From the NCBI GenBank assembly GCA_027625915.1, contig JANTQA010000060.1, positions 5,208,001-5,272,000 of the forward strand: DNA of 64,000 nucleotides, given 5' to 3'. The notes under the pieces are model-generated. The model worked only from the letters and a program-made list of their open reading frames with translations. It did not search any database and had not been told where the DNA came from. The DNA comes from Anaeramoeba flamelloides. Its lineage: Eukaryota; Metamonada; Anaeramoebidae. Shown piece after piece: positions 1 through 14,934 of the stretch. Every line of letters starts with the position of its first letter. The stretch's first letter is position 1. A program made the position numbers and the translations under genes.

Positions 1-1883
1 GAAATTGAGAAAATTTCTAAATTATTGGACAGTTTTTTCAATTCTTCAATAATATTAATTTTTATTTTGATCTGTTTATTTTTAAAAATTTCTGGTAATT
101 GTATTTCATTAAAATATAAATAAAAAATAAATATTTTGATTGCATTATTTGAAACTTTGATTTTTGAAAAAACGAATTCAATGGCGTCAAGATTTGTTTG
201 CAAAAACCGATTAAAATATTTGCATCTAGCTTGTAAAACTAATTTGTGTATTAAGAAAATTGTTTTCGTATTATTGCTATTGACAATATTATTGCTATTA
301 CTATTGCTATTACTATTGCCATTCTGATCAATGTTTATTAAATTAAAATCTTTTGATTGTTGATCAAAATAAAGATCACTAATACAGCTATCGAAAGGGA
401 TATAAATAATTTTTTTTTTAATTTTTAATTTTTTGAACACCATCGAAAAATATCTGAGATCGATTTGTAAACCATAAACCCATTTAATAAAGTAGTCAAT
501 TTCCGTTTTCGAGGGGGCATAATTGGCGAGGCATTTTTTGATTTCGATAAGTGATTTTTTTGTTCTTTTTTCCAAAATGATTTGGTGGCATCTTGTCCCA
601 AAAAGAGCTGCATCGGTAAAAAGCTGTTTTTGGTAAATGATGAGGAAATCGTTTAGTAAATCGTTGTAATTGAAATCAATATAACAAGAAAATTTATAGC
701 CAACAGTTATGCTTTTAATCCTTTTGTTCAAACGGGAATCTTCAATTTGAATTGGTTTCTTGCCCGTGATATAATAAAACCCATTTTCTTGGGTGAGAAT
801 TAAAATGTAGTCGTTGCCGATCCCAAAGTCTAGAACTTTCTCTTCTTTAAAATTCTTGATGACCTTGAAGGATCTCGATTCAACATGGAAAATGGAAATT
901 CCAGAGTAGTGTATTTGGCCTTTCTTGTCCAAAACACATGTAAAATCGGGGCCTGTTTCAATTTTTTTGATTTGATTGAGATTCAAATGCTTGATCTCTT
1001 TTGGCTTTCTTCGCGCAAAGTCCGTTTTGCTTTGGTAGCCCAATTGTGCAAAGCTATATCGAGATTGAAATTGTTTGTGTTGTGTTTTTAGATTTCAAAA
1101 GTTTGAGAAATTGAAAAGCACACCAAAAATTTAATAAAAAATCAAAAAGAAGAAAAGGACAAGAAAAAAATTCATAGAAAAAATAAATAAAAAATTTATT
1201 GCAAACGTATTTTTCCCCCAACCATATATTTTCCCTTCCTTGGAAGCACCAAAGAAATGCTCAGAGTAATTGCTTTTAAATATTTCAACTAAGCTCGAGA
1301 GCAAAGTCAATTTGGTCCATTTTGTTACCCTTTCGAATGTCTCATCCAGGCACAAATTCCCAAATTCATTGCTGCCACATCCATACCAACTAATTTGATC
1401 ATTGCTTTTCTTGCACTTGAGAAAGGTGTTGTTGTGCCCGGCCACGATCATCAAAACCTCTCTCCCTGCTTTGGCACCGAAAAACTTATCTTTCGTCGGC
1501 TTTTTAACAAGCCCGATTTGCTGTCTTTTGAGGAGAGAAGATTCTGAATCGAAGTCAATGTCTTGGGTGTCAATCCCAAAAGAACCGTTTAAAGTGTCGT
1601 CGTTGCCCCAAGCATAGACGTCACCCTTTTTTGTTAAGAGCACATGGTGCTCGGATCCTGAACTGATTTGTTTGATCGATGGTAAATCGTGATTGAGGGG
1701 ATCCTTCTGGTTGATTTCAATTAGCTTGCCTTCGTTGGTTAAAAAAATCGTGGAATGAAGAGAAGAAGAGATTTGCGTTATGATCATATTACCAAGAAGA
1801 GTAAGCGGATGAGGAATAAAGGATGGGACTTCCAAATCAGAGCCTAATTCTTTTTTGGTAACACCAAAAGAATTTAGATTCAT
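1..1883 (-). CDS. RCC1-repeat/BTB protein, two exons, 3' end beyond the window
   Basis: Exon 1 is 1207-1883 (ATG at 1883-1881) and exon 2 is 1-1053, still open at the window edge; the 153-bp intron 1054-1206 has a GTTTGC donor and an ATATAG acceptor. The join restores a typical RCC1 repeat, ...YGWGKNT/FAQLGYQSKTDF. Exon 1 shows several RCC1-type blades (HHVLLTKKGDVYAWGND; ISWYGCGSNEFGNL). Exon 2 has more blades (FTCVLDKKGQIHYSG), then a region like a split BTB/POZ domain ending in FLIHKLVLQARCKYFNRFL, the usual 'HK-VL-ARS-YF' signature, interrupted by a short Asn/Ser repeat. At least 576 aa. RCC1 propellers bind proteins or chromatin and BTB domains dimerise or recruit Cullin-3; the substrate is unknown. 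Exon 2 has no start codon of its own and is easily missed. The domain call is firm; the exact role is not. Confidence 0.8.
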
Positions 1884-2645
1884 TGAGTTTAAACTTTTAC
1901 AAAAAATGAATTTGGTTTTCTAATTTTCTTCTTAATCTTTAATTGATCTTTTTCATTTGTCGTCTCTTTTGAAATAGTGTGGACTAAAACTTTAATAAAT
2001 TGCAGACCCAAACTGCTACAAATCAGTGGAATTGTCAATTTGAAAGAACAATCCTCAAAGTTTTCAAAACAAAATTTTGAGAAAAACTGTAATTTATTTT
2101 CTCATTGAGCCCTTTTACTTTCCTTTAATTTCAAGAACTTGTTTCAAATTAAAGTTCAAAATTTTGGAACCAATCATTAGCTGAAGGTGAGAATAAGAAT
2201 TTAATGATCCAAACACTTTGTCTGTTCAATTTTTTTCTCAGAAATTTGTGAAAAACAAATTACAAATTCAAATAGAAAATTTTTTATTAGTTTAGCTTTT
2301 TTGAGATTTTGGATCAGGAAAATATAATCTTAATGTTTATAAATAGAAAATTTGCAAAATACCAACCGTTTTAAAGGTTAAAGAAAACGATAATTGAGTA
2401 TTTGAAATTATTGTTTTTTTTTTTCTTTACGAAAAAACAGGTTTAATATTAACAAAAAAATGTTCAAGGTTAACCCTAGAGTCTAAAATATTTTTGTTTC
2501 GATCCTAAAAAGTGAGATGTTTATTGAATTATCGTCAGAACAGATTTGTCGAGAATAAAAATATCTTGTAATTGCATGAAAATGATAGTAGTGCTGCAAA
2601 GTTCAAATAGTTGAGTGAATTGTAAAAAATCTATAATAAATCTTA
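1884..2645. other. Intergenic, 5' flank of the RCC1-BTB gene
   Basis: AT-rich DNA with no credible coding sequence on either strand. It must hold the promoter and 5' UTR of the leftward RCC1-BTB gene, but I can name no specific element. Confidence 0.5.
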
Positions 2646-3102
2646 CTGTTGAGAGAAAAATGTTGGAAACAGAAAAATGGTTGGACAGCATTTTTATTTG
2701 GAACATTACTGAAATTGAAAATCATATCCTATTGATAACTAGGTGACTTTTATATAAATCCAGGTTTAAAGGTGTTACAAGTTCAGATATCTGTGGTTTG
2801 TGTAGAATACTCATTTGAATGGTTGATAACTAAAGTAGATCATGCTATTTTAACAAAAATCCAAGTTTTGATAAAGTTTACTATTAATTCTGAAATTGGT
2901 AATTTTTAAACTTGATTTAGATTATAAGAGATAAGGTTTTGAAAAAGTAGAACTACATTAATCGTTATTCTAATAAGTAGATTATTGTTATTTTCTTTAG
3001 TTATTTCACAAACGATTGAAATTAAAAATGATTTTCAGTTATGTTCCCAATTAAAAATGCTGTCCAACCATTTTTCTGCGTACAACATTTTTCTCTCAAC
3101 AG
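2646..3102. mobile_element. Tourist-like MITE (457 bp) with TTA target duplication
   Basis: Terminal inverted repeats of about 70 bp start CTGTTGAGAGAAAAATGTTG at 2646 and end with the complement at 3102 (CTCTCAACAG). They pair with only a few mismatches, including the block AGAAAAATGGTTGGACAGC. Flanking triplets are TTA at 2643-2645 and TTA at 3103-3105, a 3-bp duplication of the TWA type typical of PIF/Harbinger (Tourist) elements. The interior has no long ORF, so the element is non-autonomous. The superfamily call rests on the duplication only. Confidence 0.75.
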
Positions 3103-3659
3103 TTATTGCACAATAGATTTTAAGATTTTTCATTAATGATCATAATTAAAGAATTATCATTTTGAAAATATTTTTTAACAAGACTACTTTTCTCAAATCT
3201 AAGAATAAAAACGTAAATAATAGTTTTTAATAAGTTAATAATTCATATTTAATCATTAAAAATAACCCTTTTTTTCTAATTTTTTGAAATTTCAAAGAAT
3301 TATCAAATAATTCTTCTTATAAAAACATAACGGTGAATTATTTTTATACCCCTTTGAAGAAATTAGTTGTATTTTCAATTTATTTCCAATACGGATGATG
3401 ATTATTTATAAAAATAATCTAAAAGATAATTATTTATTTGTTTTTTTTTTTTTTTATTGATGAAGAGTTAGATCAAAGAGCCTCTGACGACACTTTGTTA
3501 TTAATCAAACAATTATAATTGTAAAAAAAAAATTAAATAAATGAGAACAAATATTGTTGATCTAAAAAGTAATAATTGATTTTGACAAGAATAACGAATT
3601 AAAATCTTATAATAATTTCTATTTCTTCTCTAAAACTAGATAATATTTGACTAAAAAAG

Positions 3660-3693
<34 letters not shown>

Positions 3694-4464
3694 ATATCTG
3701 AAAAAACAGTGTAATTTTTTGTATTTCGTATAAAATCTATCTTTTTTACTTAGAATATATGTTAATTGACAATATTAAAATCTTCAATATTAATACTGAT
3801 GGAATCAATGAATGATGTATTTATTTCAAAATATGTTCATTGGATTATTTCTAATTATGAAAAAAATGCACTTTTTTGGAGAAAAATATGAAAGTCTAAT
3901 TTCAATAAAAAAAAAAAACTGGAAATATCGAAAGGGTATACATATATTTTACTAAACGATAAAAGTGGTGGTATGTTTTCCCATTCTATTGGAACTTATA
4001 TTGAGATTAAAAAAATTTTGAAAACAATTTTTTTTGTTCAAAAAGAAAATAATTAATAGAAATTTTCACTATTGAAACAATATCAGATAAAATTGAGATC
4101 TAACTATTTATCTCTTTTGTTTATTATCTACAATATTAATAAACAAATTGAATTGTTATCTGGAACTGATTGATGATTTTCGATGATTATATAAATTTAA
4201 ATAAAAGTTTAATGAAGATTGTGTTTTGTAAATATATTTTGCAATAAATTTGCCCCGATTTTAAGAGTTATCTTAAAGCAAGTTCCACTTTTAAGATAAA
4301 AACTTTGAATAAAATTTAAGGTAGAAAAAATTCCAAATTAAAACACAAAATTCATATTCTAATAAAATAACTCTAGTTAAAATATTTCCAAAAAAACTGT
4401 CGTAATTTGGATTTTTTTTGTGACTTAATTTTAGTGAAAGTTAATACCTTAAACAGGAACTGAC
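3103..4464. other. Intergenic AT-rich DNA
   Basis: No gene seen. Contains an (AT)n microsatellite at about 3665-3690. Just left of it, a sequence reading TTTGACTAAAAAAGAGTTTA resembles the terminal repeat of the mariner-like MITEs found at 34080 and 47769, so it may be a decayed element end. Confidence 0.4.
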
Positions 4465-6130
<1,666 letters not shown>

Positions 6131-6569
6131 AAACATTTTTTTTTTCAAATGTAATTTTTAAAAAAAAAAAAAGAAAAGAAAAAAAAAAAAAAAAAAAAAA
6201 AAAATAATAAATAAAAAAGGACAAAAAATATTTTTACAAAAAGATTTACAAAACGATTTTGATATAAAAATTGAGAATTTAATTTGAGAAGAATAATCAA
6301 TTAAACCCATAGAATGTGTTCTATTTGTTCAATAAAGCTTGGAACATTTGACTGAAAAACAGTTTATATCCTTTTTTTCAAAAATTTAATTTTGTATCTA
6401 AAAAATATTGAATTCGAGTTTTTATATATATATAAATATATACTCTTCTTCCATCTAATTGGGTAAAATTTTATTGAAAGAATAAAATAAATTCTATGAC
6501 TTTAATCTATTATTCCCAGTAAAATAGATTTTAGTGTTTTAAAATCAGATAATTTTTTTTTATTTTTTG

Positions 6570-6611
<42 letters not shown>

Positions 6612-6982
6612 TATAAATAAATTTGAAAAAAAAAAAATTAAACCTCCAAATTAACTACAATAACAGTAGACTTTTTAATATCTTTGATAATTCATACATT
6701 TTAATTAAAAAACTCTGAAATTCAAGAATTTTAATCTTCCTAAAGAAATTGAGAAATCTTGCATATATATATGTCCAAATGTAAGGTATCAAATTTTTTT
6801 TAAACTTTTATTTTTTTTTTAGAAAATTTCAAGTTTGTTCAGGTATTTCTTTTTTGAATAGAAACTCTACTACGATTTTTATTATTATTCTTATTTCTAA
6901 AAAATTTTGTATATTAATTGATTCTTAAAATAAAATTGAATTTTTCATTTTTGGTTGGATCCCTTTGAGATAAATGGAGTTT

Positions 6983-8558
6983 AAAAAAAAAAAGTAATAA
7001 ACATTTTATATTTACAAAATTATTTTATTTTTTATTTTTTAATTACTGTTTAAAAATCAACTTTTTTGTCTTTGGGTTAAAAAAGGTATTATCACACTAA
7101 TGAGTTGATAAAAAATGAAGAACATTATCCAGAACAATTTCAGAGTAACAAATTTTTTTTGTTATTTCAAAACCAAGTGAAATTTTTTTTGTGGGGAGGG
7201 CGTGAATTCTGTCTAAAAATACTCTTGAAATAGTTCCAGAATCTTAACCACAGTGATCAAAATAAAGCGTACACAACCACTATAATCGGTGTTTCAAAAT
7301 ATTATCTGTGCTTTTTTTTATTCTTGTAACAAGGCAACATCCAATCTACTAACAAATAGTATACCTAAGTTCAAATCAATTTTGAAAATAAAGGTCTGGT
7401 TATTTTCAGTAAAATTAAAATTATTCATGCAAATAGTTCAAAATTTTCCATAATATTTTTAATTTTTTTGAATTTTTTGTTTTTTTTTTTTGATGATTAA
7501 AAATTTTCTTCAAAATTTACTCTATTTTTTGAGATAACTTTTGCAATTTGATTTTTCTTTTTTAGAATTTCTCTATAAATAATAGAACTTTAAGAAACCA
7601 CTACCATATTTTTTAGGGTTTATTATTAGTTTCTTGGATTGATTAATGTATTGGTCAACTATAACAAAAAAACACGCTTTATATTAAAAACACACATTAT
7701 ATTTTTTTGCACGGTTTATTTTGACTACAGTAAAAGTAGATACTGTTAATTTCTTATCCAAAAAATAGTCAATTTCTATAAATTCTAACAATTTCATATT
7801 TTTTCATCCTTTGATCGTTCCAATATTTGATTTTAATATTTCATAATTTCCCTATCAAATCTAAAAACATAAAAAAATAATAGGATTCTATTCGAAATAT
7901 TTTTAACAGTTAATTTTACAAGTTTGAAATGTTTTCAATTTTGAACTTGTATTTGAACATCCAATAACACCTTTTATATTTTGCTATTTTTTTTTGTGAT
8001 AAAATAATTTTTTTTTGATTCATATGTTTTTGAACTTTTTGTGAAATTTTTTTTAAATAGCAACAAGTAATTTTTTTATCAAATGTCTTTAGAAGGAAAA
8101 GTATTTTTTATGAGTGAACGAAAAATAGTACAATTACTTCACACTTTCCAAGGTTAAAAAGTACAACTTAATTTCTTTTTGCAAAATAAATTAAACAAAA
8201 TTTCCCTTCAACTCTCCAAACCAATTGACTTCATTATTTGGAACGTCAAAATTCAATTATTGAATCTCAAAATTCAGTTATGTTCAGTTTCACTTTGCTA
8301 ATTGGTAACTTTATAAAGTTTTTTTCAAACTTGAGATTTAATTTTATTTGAAAAGTTGAATTCCAAATTTTGTTCCCTTTCTTTTCCATTTAACAATAAA
8401 GTGAAAATTATTAAACTGAATGTTTTTCACAAAAAGGTATTATGTTTGTAAAAATGGTAAATGTCGTTATTAGATCATTTTCAAGTGTTTAATATTGTAA
8501 TTTAACTTTTTATCATTTTTTAATGAATTAATTTTTTAACAAAAATAATTTATTCATT
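6983..8558. other. Intergenic, 5' flank of the RasGAP gene
   Basis: No coding sequence seen. A stretch near 7340-7470 (AATAGTATACCTAAGTTCAA) resembles 20545-20680, suggesting another dispersed repeat. The RasGAP promoter must lie in the last few hundred bases, but no element is recognisable. Confidence 0.4.
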
Positions 8559-10173
8559 ATGAATCTTGATTTGTCTGAAGAAAGTCTTTCGTTGTTATCG
8601 ATTATTAAGTCACATCCAAAATTAACTTTTTTAAAGGAAATCAAATACCTTGAATCACAAACGGATCAATTATATTTTTTGAATCTTTGGCTTAATACAA
8701 TTTTTGAAACAGCGTTCGAGGACTATACCGTGAAACTTGATGTAAAAAAATTTTCCTTGTTCACAATTACTTTTTTACTTGGTGATCCTAACAAAAATAA
8801 CAAAAAAACAAATAATAAAAAAAACAAAACAACAATTTTCCCATTTTTTTTTTTTTGTTCTGATTTAAAAAGACATTGGAATTCGTTGTCCAGCTTGTTG
8901 ACAAACTGTGTACGTCTTTTGATTTTATCTCAATTCTTGAACTCAAGGATAACCGCTTGATTGCCGAGAAATTTTTAGCCTTATTGGATGAAACCGATTA
9001 CAATCTGTCAAAGCCAACTCTAAGTGAATTATTGGAAGGGAACAAAACAAAAATAATTCAATTCTTTTGTAATTTGTGCCTGTGGTGCCCAGTTCTGAAA
9101 AATGAGCTTTTATATGAAAACACCACTGAAGATCAATACAGCTGCAAAGAAAACAGAACCGAAGACGAAACAGATACAGAAGACATCGAAAATGAAGATG
9201 AAGAACAAGAAAAACTAAAAGGAAAAGAAAAAGAAAAAGAAAAAGACGAGAATCGTGATGAAGAAGACATTGAATGGAAAGGGTGCCGTCTAGAAATTAA
9301 GAAAAAAAGGAACAGTATTAAGAGAGAAACTCAAAACAAAAGAGACAAAGGCCAAGACAAAGAAAAAAAAAACGAAAAAGAAAAAGAAAAAGAAAAAGAA
9401 AAAGAAAAAAAAACAGAAACCACATTTGAAAATAGTGAAAACTTTGAGGAGTGGGTTCAAGTCAAACCTAATGAAAGTCAGAGTGAAAATTCAGAAAATT
9501 CTGAAACATTCTCTGACTATGAGATCTCTGATGACGAAATATATCAACCAGAAATATTTATCCCCAAATCTGAATCAAAAGAATTTCAATTGCAAAAACT
9601 CCAATACCAAAACATAATAAATAAAATCATAGAAAAGGAATATGAATCAGGATCCTTTGCTGAGCTGAAAAAATATTTAAGATGGGTACTTGAAAAGGAT
9701 TATGGTGAATCAAATTTGCAAATATTTGAGGAATATTATTCTTTAAAAATTGTAGAAATAATTAACCAAAACAAGGCTAAGAATAAAACCAACGAAGAGG
9801 CAACTCAAATTTATTTAGAAAGGTGTGAAGAACAATTAGAAAATTTGATAGAAATGTGTGAGGAAGGTTTACAAGAATATGAATTTTTATTATCACAAAT
9901 CTATGAAACGGAAAGGAAAAGACTCCAAGAAAACAATTTAAGTGGCGACTCCTCAAAGCTTTATCAAAATTTGTTATCTTTAACATACAATTTAGGCTTG
10001 TGTTTAGATCTTGAAATAGAAAACGAGTCTGAAGTTAGTATCAATAATGAAGAAATAGTTGAATTATTAAATTTTTATTTAATAATTTCAGAGTCTTCAA
10101 AAAGTAAATTTATTGAGAATTGTATTAAAAAAAAAATAAAAACTGGAGAGAAATTAAATGGGGGAGGAAACAA

Positions 10174-10206
<33 letters not shown>

Positions 10207-11947
10207 TAAAAGGGAAAAAAAAAATAAGAGGGAGAAGAAGAAGAAGAAGATGAAGAAGAAGAAAAAGAATGAGGACTATGAAGGGGGTGAGAAAAGGGAA
10301 AAGGAAAAGAAAAACAAGAAAAAGAAAAAAATCAAAAGAAAAAATAGTATTAATTCAAAATTTAAAGGCAATTTAAAAATCCAAATACCACGATCAAACG
10401 TAGACGTAAATGCCAATGAAGGCACTGAGGACTACAATACCGATACCGGAAATGGGAATGAGAACGAGAATGAGAATTTTAAAGATTTAGAGTTTGAGAA
10501 ATTTAAAAAAAACTTTCAAGATAGAGCAAAAATTGACGAAAGTTTTTTTGATCCTTTAAATACCAATGTACCAAAAAATAGAATTCAAAGTTTAATAGAT
10601 TACCGAAGAATTGGAAAACAAGATAACGAAGATTTGCCAGATTTTTTAAAAGAGAGCAACTTAAATAATAAAATAAACTTTAAAGAATCACCAAAAATCA
10701 AAAAAAATAAGACCGAAAATTCTTTATCAAATTTGATCAAGAATAAAAAAAATAAATTTAATTTAAGCCTTAAGATCAACCAGTCATCTAATAATATAAT
10801 CAATCAAAAGAAGAAAGAAAAACGGAAGGTTTTATTAACACCAAGATTAATTTTAGTAGAAAATAATTTTTCATCAAGTAAGATCGATGAGATTAAAAAT
10901 AGTGAATACAGAAAAAGCAATCCAATAGTAAATAACTGGTTAGACATTTTATCAATTCGCGAAATTGAAGGGTTTGGCACTCCGATAAAGAACACCAACA
11001 ATGGGGAAAACCTAAAAAAGGGGTTTTCTGGAAAAAGGTATCTCGATCCTACATTATATAAATTAACAAGATCACATTCGTCAACTCATGATTTGAATAA
11101 ATCAATTCCTGATAAAAAAAAATATTTAAAGAGATTTATGAATAAAAAAATTCAAAATATTCAAGATAAAATAAAAAAAATTGATAAGGAAATCTCTTTA
11201 AAAGATATTGAAACAGAAACATTAAAATTTCAATTATTTGGGTTGAGGGAGAAAAAAAAATTTTTGGTTGAAAAAAATAAATTAAAAAATAATAACAAAA
11301 ATGAAAATAAGGATAAAAATGAAAACGAAAACGAAAACGAAAAAGAAAAAGAAAATAATAATAATAATAACAAAAATAATAAAAATGGAAATAAAAATAA
11401 GAATAAGAATAAGAATAAGAATCAGAATAAGAATAAGAATAAAAATAAAAATAAGAATAAGAATATAAATATAAATAAGAATAAGAATAAAAATGAAAAT
11501 GAAAATGAAAATGATAATGTTAATAAATTAATTTTCCAAATACCGACGTTTAAAATATTTGAAAAGGAACCAACAAAGGCTATGAAAAAATTAAAAAGAT
11601 ATTTTGATTATCATATTAAATGTATTGTAGCTTTTGAACAATTACAATCATCATTACAAAACATTTATAAACATTTTGTGAAAAAAATTGAAAAATTTGG
11701 AGATAAAAAAGCAATTAATGAATTTACTTTTAGTATAAAATTACCTTCAATATCTTTAAAAAGTCCAAAGGAAAATATAGTTTTTTTTGAAAAAGAAAAT
11801 ACAAATTTAACAATACACGATATTGAAAATAACAATAAAATCAATATCAAATCAACAAATGATAATGATGATAGTGGTGGTAGTGGTGATGATGATGATA
11901 ACAACATCATCAACAATGATGGTGCTCGTGGTGATGGTGCTCGTGTT

Positions 11948-11997
<50 letters not shown>

Positions 11998-14704
11998 CGA
12001 TGATGATTATGAGAATGATAAAAAACAAAATAACAATAATGCAAAAAAAAATGATCAAGATAATGTCAATACAAATAAATATAAGAATATTATGAAAAAA
12101 AAAGAGGGAAAAATTGATAAAAATAAAATATATTTTAATAAATTGATCGCAAAATTAGCAAAATTTTCAGAAATATCAAGAAAAATCGATTCTTCTTCAA
12201 ATCAATCTGTTCATAGATTTCGAAAACAATTTGAAAACGAATTATGCAAAATTAGTTCTATAAAAACTTTAAAAAATGAATTCAAAGAATATATTTATGA
12301 AGAAATTTATTCCTTATACAATTCACCAGAATTCAACTATTCCATTGTATTGGCCAATATGATTCATTATTTTGTAAGGAATAAGATCTTGCCCAAAACT
12401 GAATATAAATTGCATTCCAAATTATGTTCTTTATTTGATATCTTTGCTTATGAGGAATTCTTCAAAATTAATTTGCGTAATTATATCTTAACTGAATTAT
12501 TTACGCAGCAAATCATTATTAGAACAAATAATCCAAAGTTAAACTATCGGTTGATTGGCAGGATTAGGAAAATATTTGATACCATCTTCCAAGAAGAGAT
12601 CAACGACTCCAAGATTGATAAAATGTTCTTTCTTAAAAGGGAATTATCTTCCTTTCTAACGTCGCTAAATATAATTGGCGCAAGAGAGAAGGCAAAAAGG
12701 TTTATCAAATTATCTAGAAAGAATTCCATTGGCAAAGTCTTTAGAATTTTTGTCAATAGATTAATATCTAACCAAATCCAAGACTGTATTAAAGAAAGGC
12801 TTGAGCGGGACAAAGATACGTTATTTATCAAATGCTCAAAAAGTTCTCAATCAATTCTACATTCATTTATGAATTTAAGAGACATTCATTTCTTCACAGT
12901 TATTTGTGACGAAAATGTCTCGAGACAATATTTGGAACCGTTATCCAATTTATTTTTCCATTTCTCAGAAGGGATCGGCACCACGTTGCCAATAATCAAA
13001 GCAGCCATTTCACAATCAATAATCAAAGCTAAGGGTGCAAAGTATTTATTTAAATCATCAGATATCGCTACAAAGTTAATGGCCAAGTTCATTAATGTCT
13101 ATGGGAAAGATTATTTAAACCAAGCATTATCAAAAATAATTCTTGAGATTTGCCAATCAAATCATTCCTTTGAAGTTGATCCTTTCAATATTCAGGAAAA
13201 TGAAAACGAAAATGTTGACAATAATTTAAAAAATTTGAAATATTATTTTTTCAAAATTTTGGATTCTCTTTTCGATAATATTAAACTATTCCCTTCTGGT
13301 GTAAAGCAATTATGTATTCATATTAAAAAAGAAGTACATAAAAGATTTCCCGGTTCGGAAATTGAAGCCATTGGTGTCTTTATTTTCTTAAGATTTGTCT
13401 GCCCAACGATCGTTTCTCCCCAGAATTTAAAAATAATCGATTTCCAACCTTCAAATAAGGCTCGTCGTGGATTAGTATTATTATCTTCAATTATTCAAAA
13501 TTTGGCAGTGAAAAAAACCTTTGGAGAAAATAGAAAATATATGCAACCAATAAATGATTCCATTTTGGAAAAAATTGATTCAACTACCAATTTTTTAAAT
13601 AATATTTCTTCTAATCATCACGATATTGTTTCTTTAAATAATAATGAATGTAATTGTCAAACCAGCCAAGATGAGAATAATGTGGAAAGGGGCGATAATG
13701 ATCATAGCAATAAGGATGATAATAATAAAATAATAAAGAAAAATGAAAATGAAAATGAAGATGAAAATGAAGATGAAAATGAAAATGAAAATGAAAATGA
13801 AAAAGAAAAGGAAAAAGAAAATGAAGATGAAAAAGAAAAAGAAAAAGAAAAAAAAAATGAAAATGAAAATGAAAATGAAAATGAAAATGAAAATGAAGAT
13901 GAAAATGAAAACGGAAATCGAAATCGAAATATTAAACCTAATTTACCTTTAATTTCAACAGGATTAATCATAACAATCCAAGAATTCCGAACAAATTCAA
14001 ATAAAATTTTTTATACGCCCATTGGTAAAATATTATTACAAAATCTATTAATCGAAATTGTCAAATTTTGCCAGGATGAAAACAATATTTATCAAAAAAT
14101 TACCAAAATAATTATAGCTTGTAATCCCTTATACAAATTTTTCATTGATGAGAAAACTCTACAACAAAAAAAAAAAAAATTAAATTTACAAATCTCATTC
14201 CAACCAACAATAAAAAAAATCACTCAAAATGAAGAAGTTTTAACTCCAAGAACTCGAAAAATTCTAAAATGGAAACAAAATAAGGTAATTAAAAAAAGGA
14301 AAATTGAATTACAACAATTAAGAAATGATAAATGTATCAATAATTGGTCATTACTGAAGCAACAATCGTTCATCAAAAAAAGTGGAATTGCTTTTGTGCA
14401 AGGAAAGCATAAATCGAAAAAAAATATTGGATCAATTGTATTAAAAAAAAATTTGCTTGCAATCTTTCAAAATAATCAAGATAATGTTAATAACAATAAT
14501 GATGATAATCTCCCAGAAAAGCCTCTTTTTGTAATTGAAATATCAATGGAAACTACATTAAATAATGAAGAACGTAAATCTAGAAAGCATTATTGGATCG
14601 AAATCATTGAAAAAAATGAAATAAATAGACAATTTTTTATCGGATTTAAAAAAAAATCTGATCAATTTGTTTTTTTAAAATATTTAAAAATCTCTTTAAA
14701 TTAA
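8559..14704 (+). CDS. RasGAP-domain protein, IQGAP-like, with Lys at the arginine-finger position
   Basis: Proposed exons are 8559-8741 and 8873-14704, with a 131-bp phase-0 intron (GTAAAA donor, poly-T then AAAAAG acceptor), giving about 2004 aa. Reading through the intron soon hits a stop. The N-terminus (about residues 30-150, WLNTIFETAF ... LSELLEGNKTKIIQFF) looks like a divergent calponin-homology domain. Long K/E- and N-rich linkers follow, including (AAC)n polyasparagine near 11948-11998. The RasGAP domain spans about residues 1398-1640: RDIHFFTVICDEN, KYLFKSSDIATKLM, then FIFLRFVCPTIVSP, the canonical FLR-FV-PAI-SP motif. The arginine of LFR(x)2-LA(S/T)K is Lys (AAA, 13052-13054; about residue 1455), so Ras GTP hydrolysis may not be stimulated, as in IQGAPs. 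The C-terminus (HYWIEIIEK...FIGFKKKSDQF) looks PH-like. The RasGAP call is firm; the CH and PH calls are weaker. Confidence 0.85.
11948..11999 (+). repeat. Coding (AAC)n tract, polyasparagine
   Basis: Seventeen consecutive AAC codons in frame within the RasGAP gene, followed by an Asp-rich stretch. Unlike the (AAT)n runs elsewhere in the window, the codon here is AAC, which points to a separate, more recent slippage event. Confidence 0.95.
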
Positions 14705-14748
14705 AATATTTTTATTTTTAATTTCAAAAAAAACTATTTATCGATAAA

Positions 14749-14789
<41 letters not shown>

Positions 14790-14934
14790 GTCGTTTAATT
14801 TTATTAATTTCAAATTTTTGGATGTTTGAAGTAAGTATTTAAATTGGTTAGATGCTGTCAAATAAAATTAATAGTTTTAGAAAGAATAGAACTGATCTTT
14901 TTTGATTAACCGTGCACCTACACTAATATGAACT
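14705..14934. other. 3' flank of the RasGAP gene with a poly-T run
   Basis: AT-rich trailer with about 30 T at 14758-14787. No gene. The RasGAP 3' UTR and polyadenylation site should be here, but an AATAAA-like signal cannot be distinguished in such AT-rich DNA. Confidence 0.4.

Noticed and set aside
8742-8960. Continuation of the first RasGAP ORF through to its stop
   Set aside because: The stretch is an intron: donor-like GTAAAA, T-rich tract, AAAAAG acceptor; splicing gives a long downstream frame. A donor at 8782 was considered, but its phase does not match.
13702-13971. Ser/Phe-rich and Met/Lys-rich frames over the RasGAP linker
   Set aside because: Shadows of the coding GAA/AAT-rich linker in other frames.
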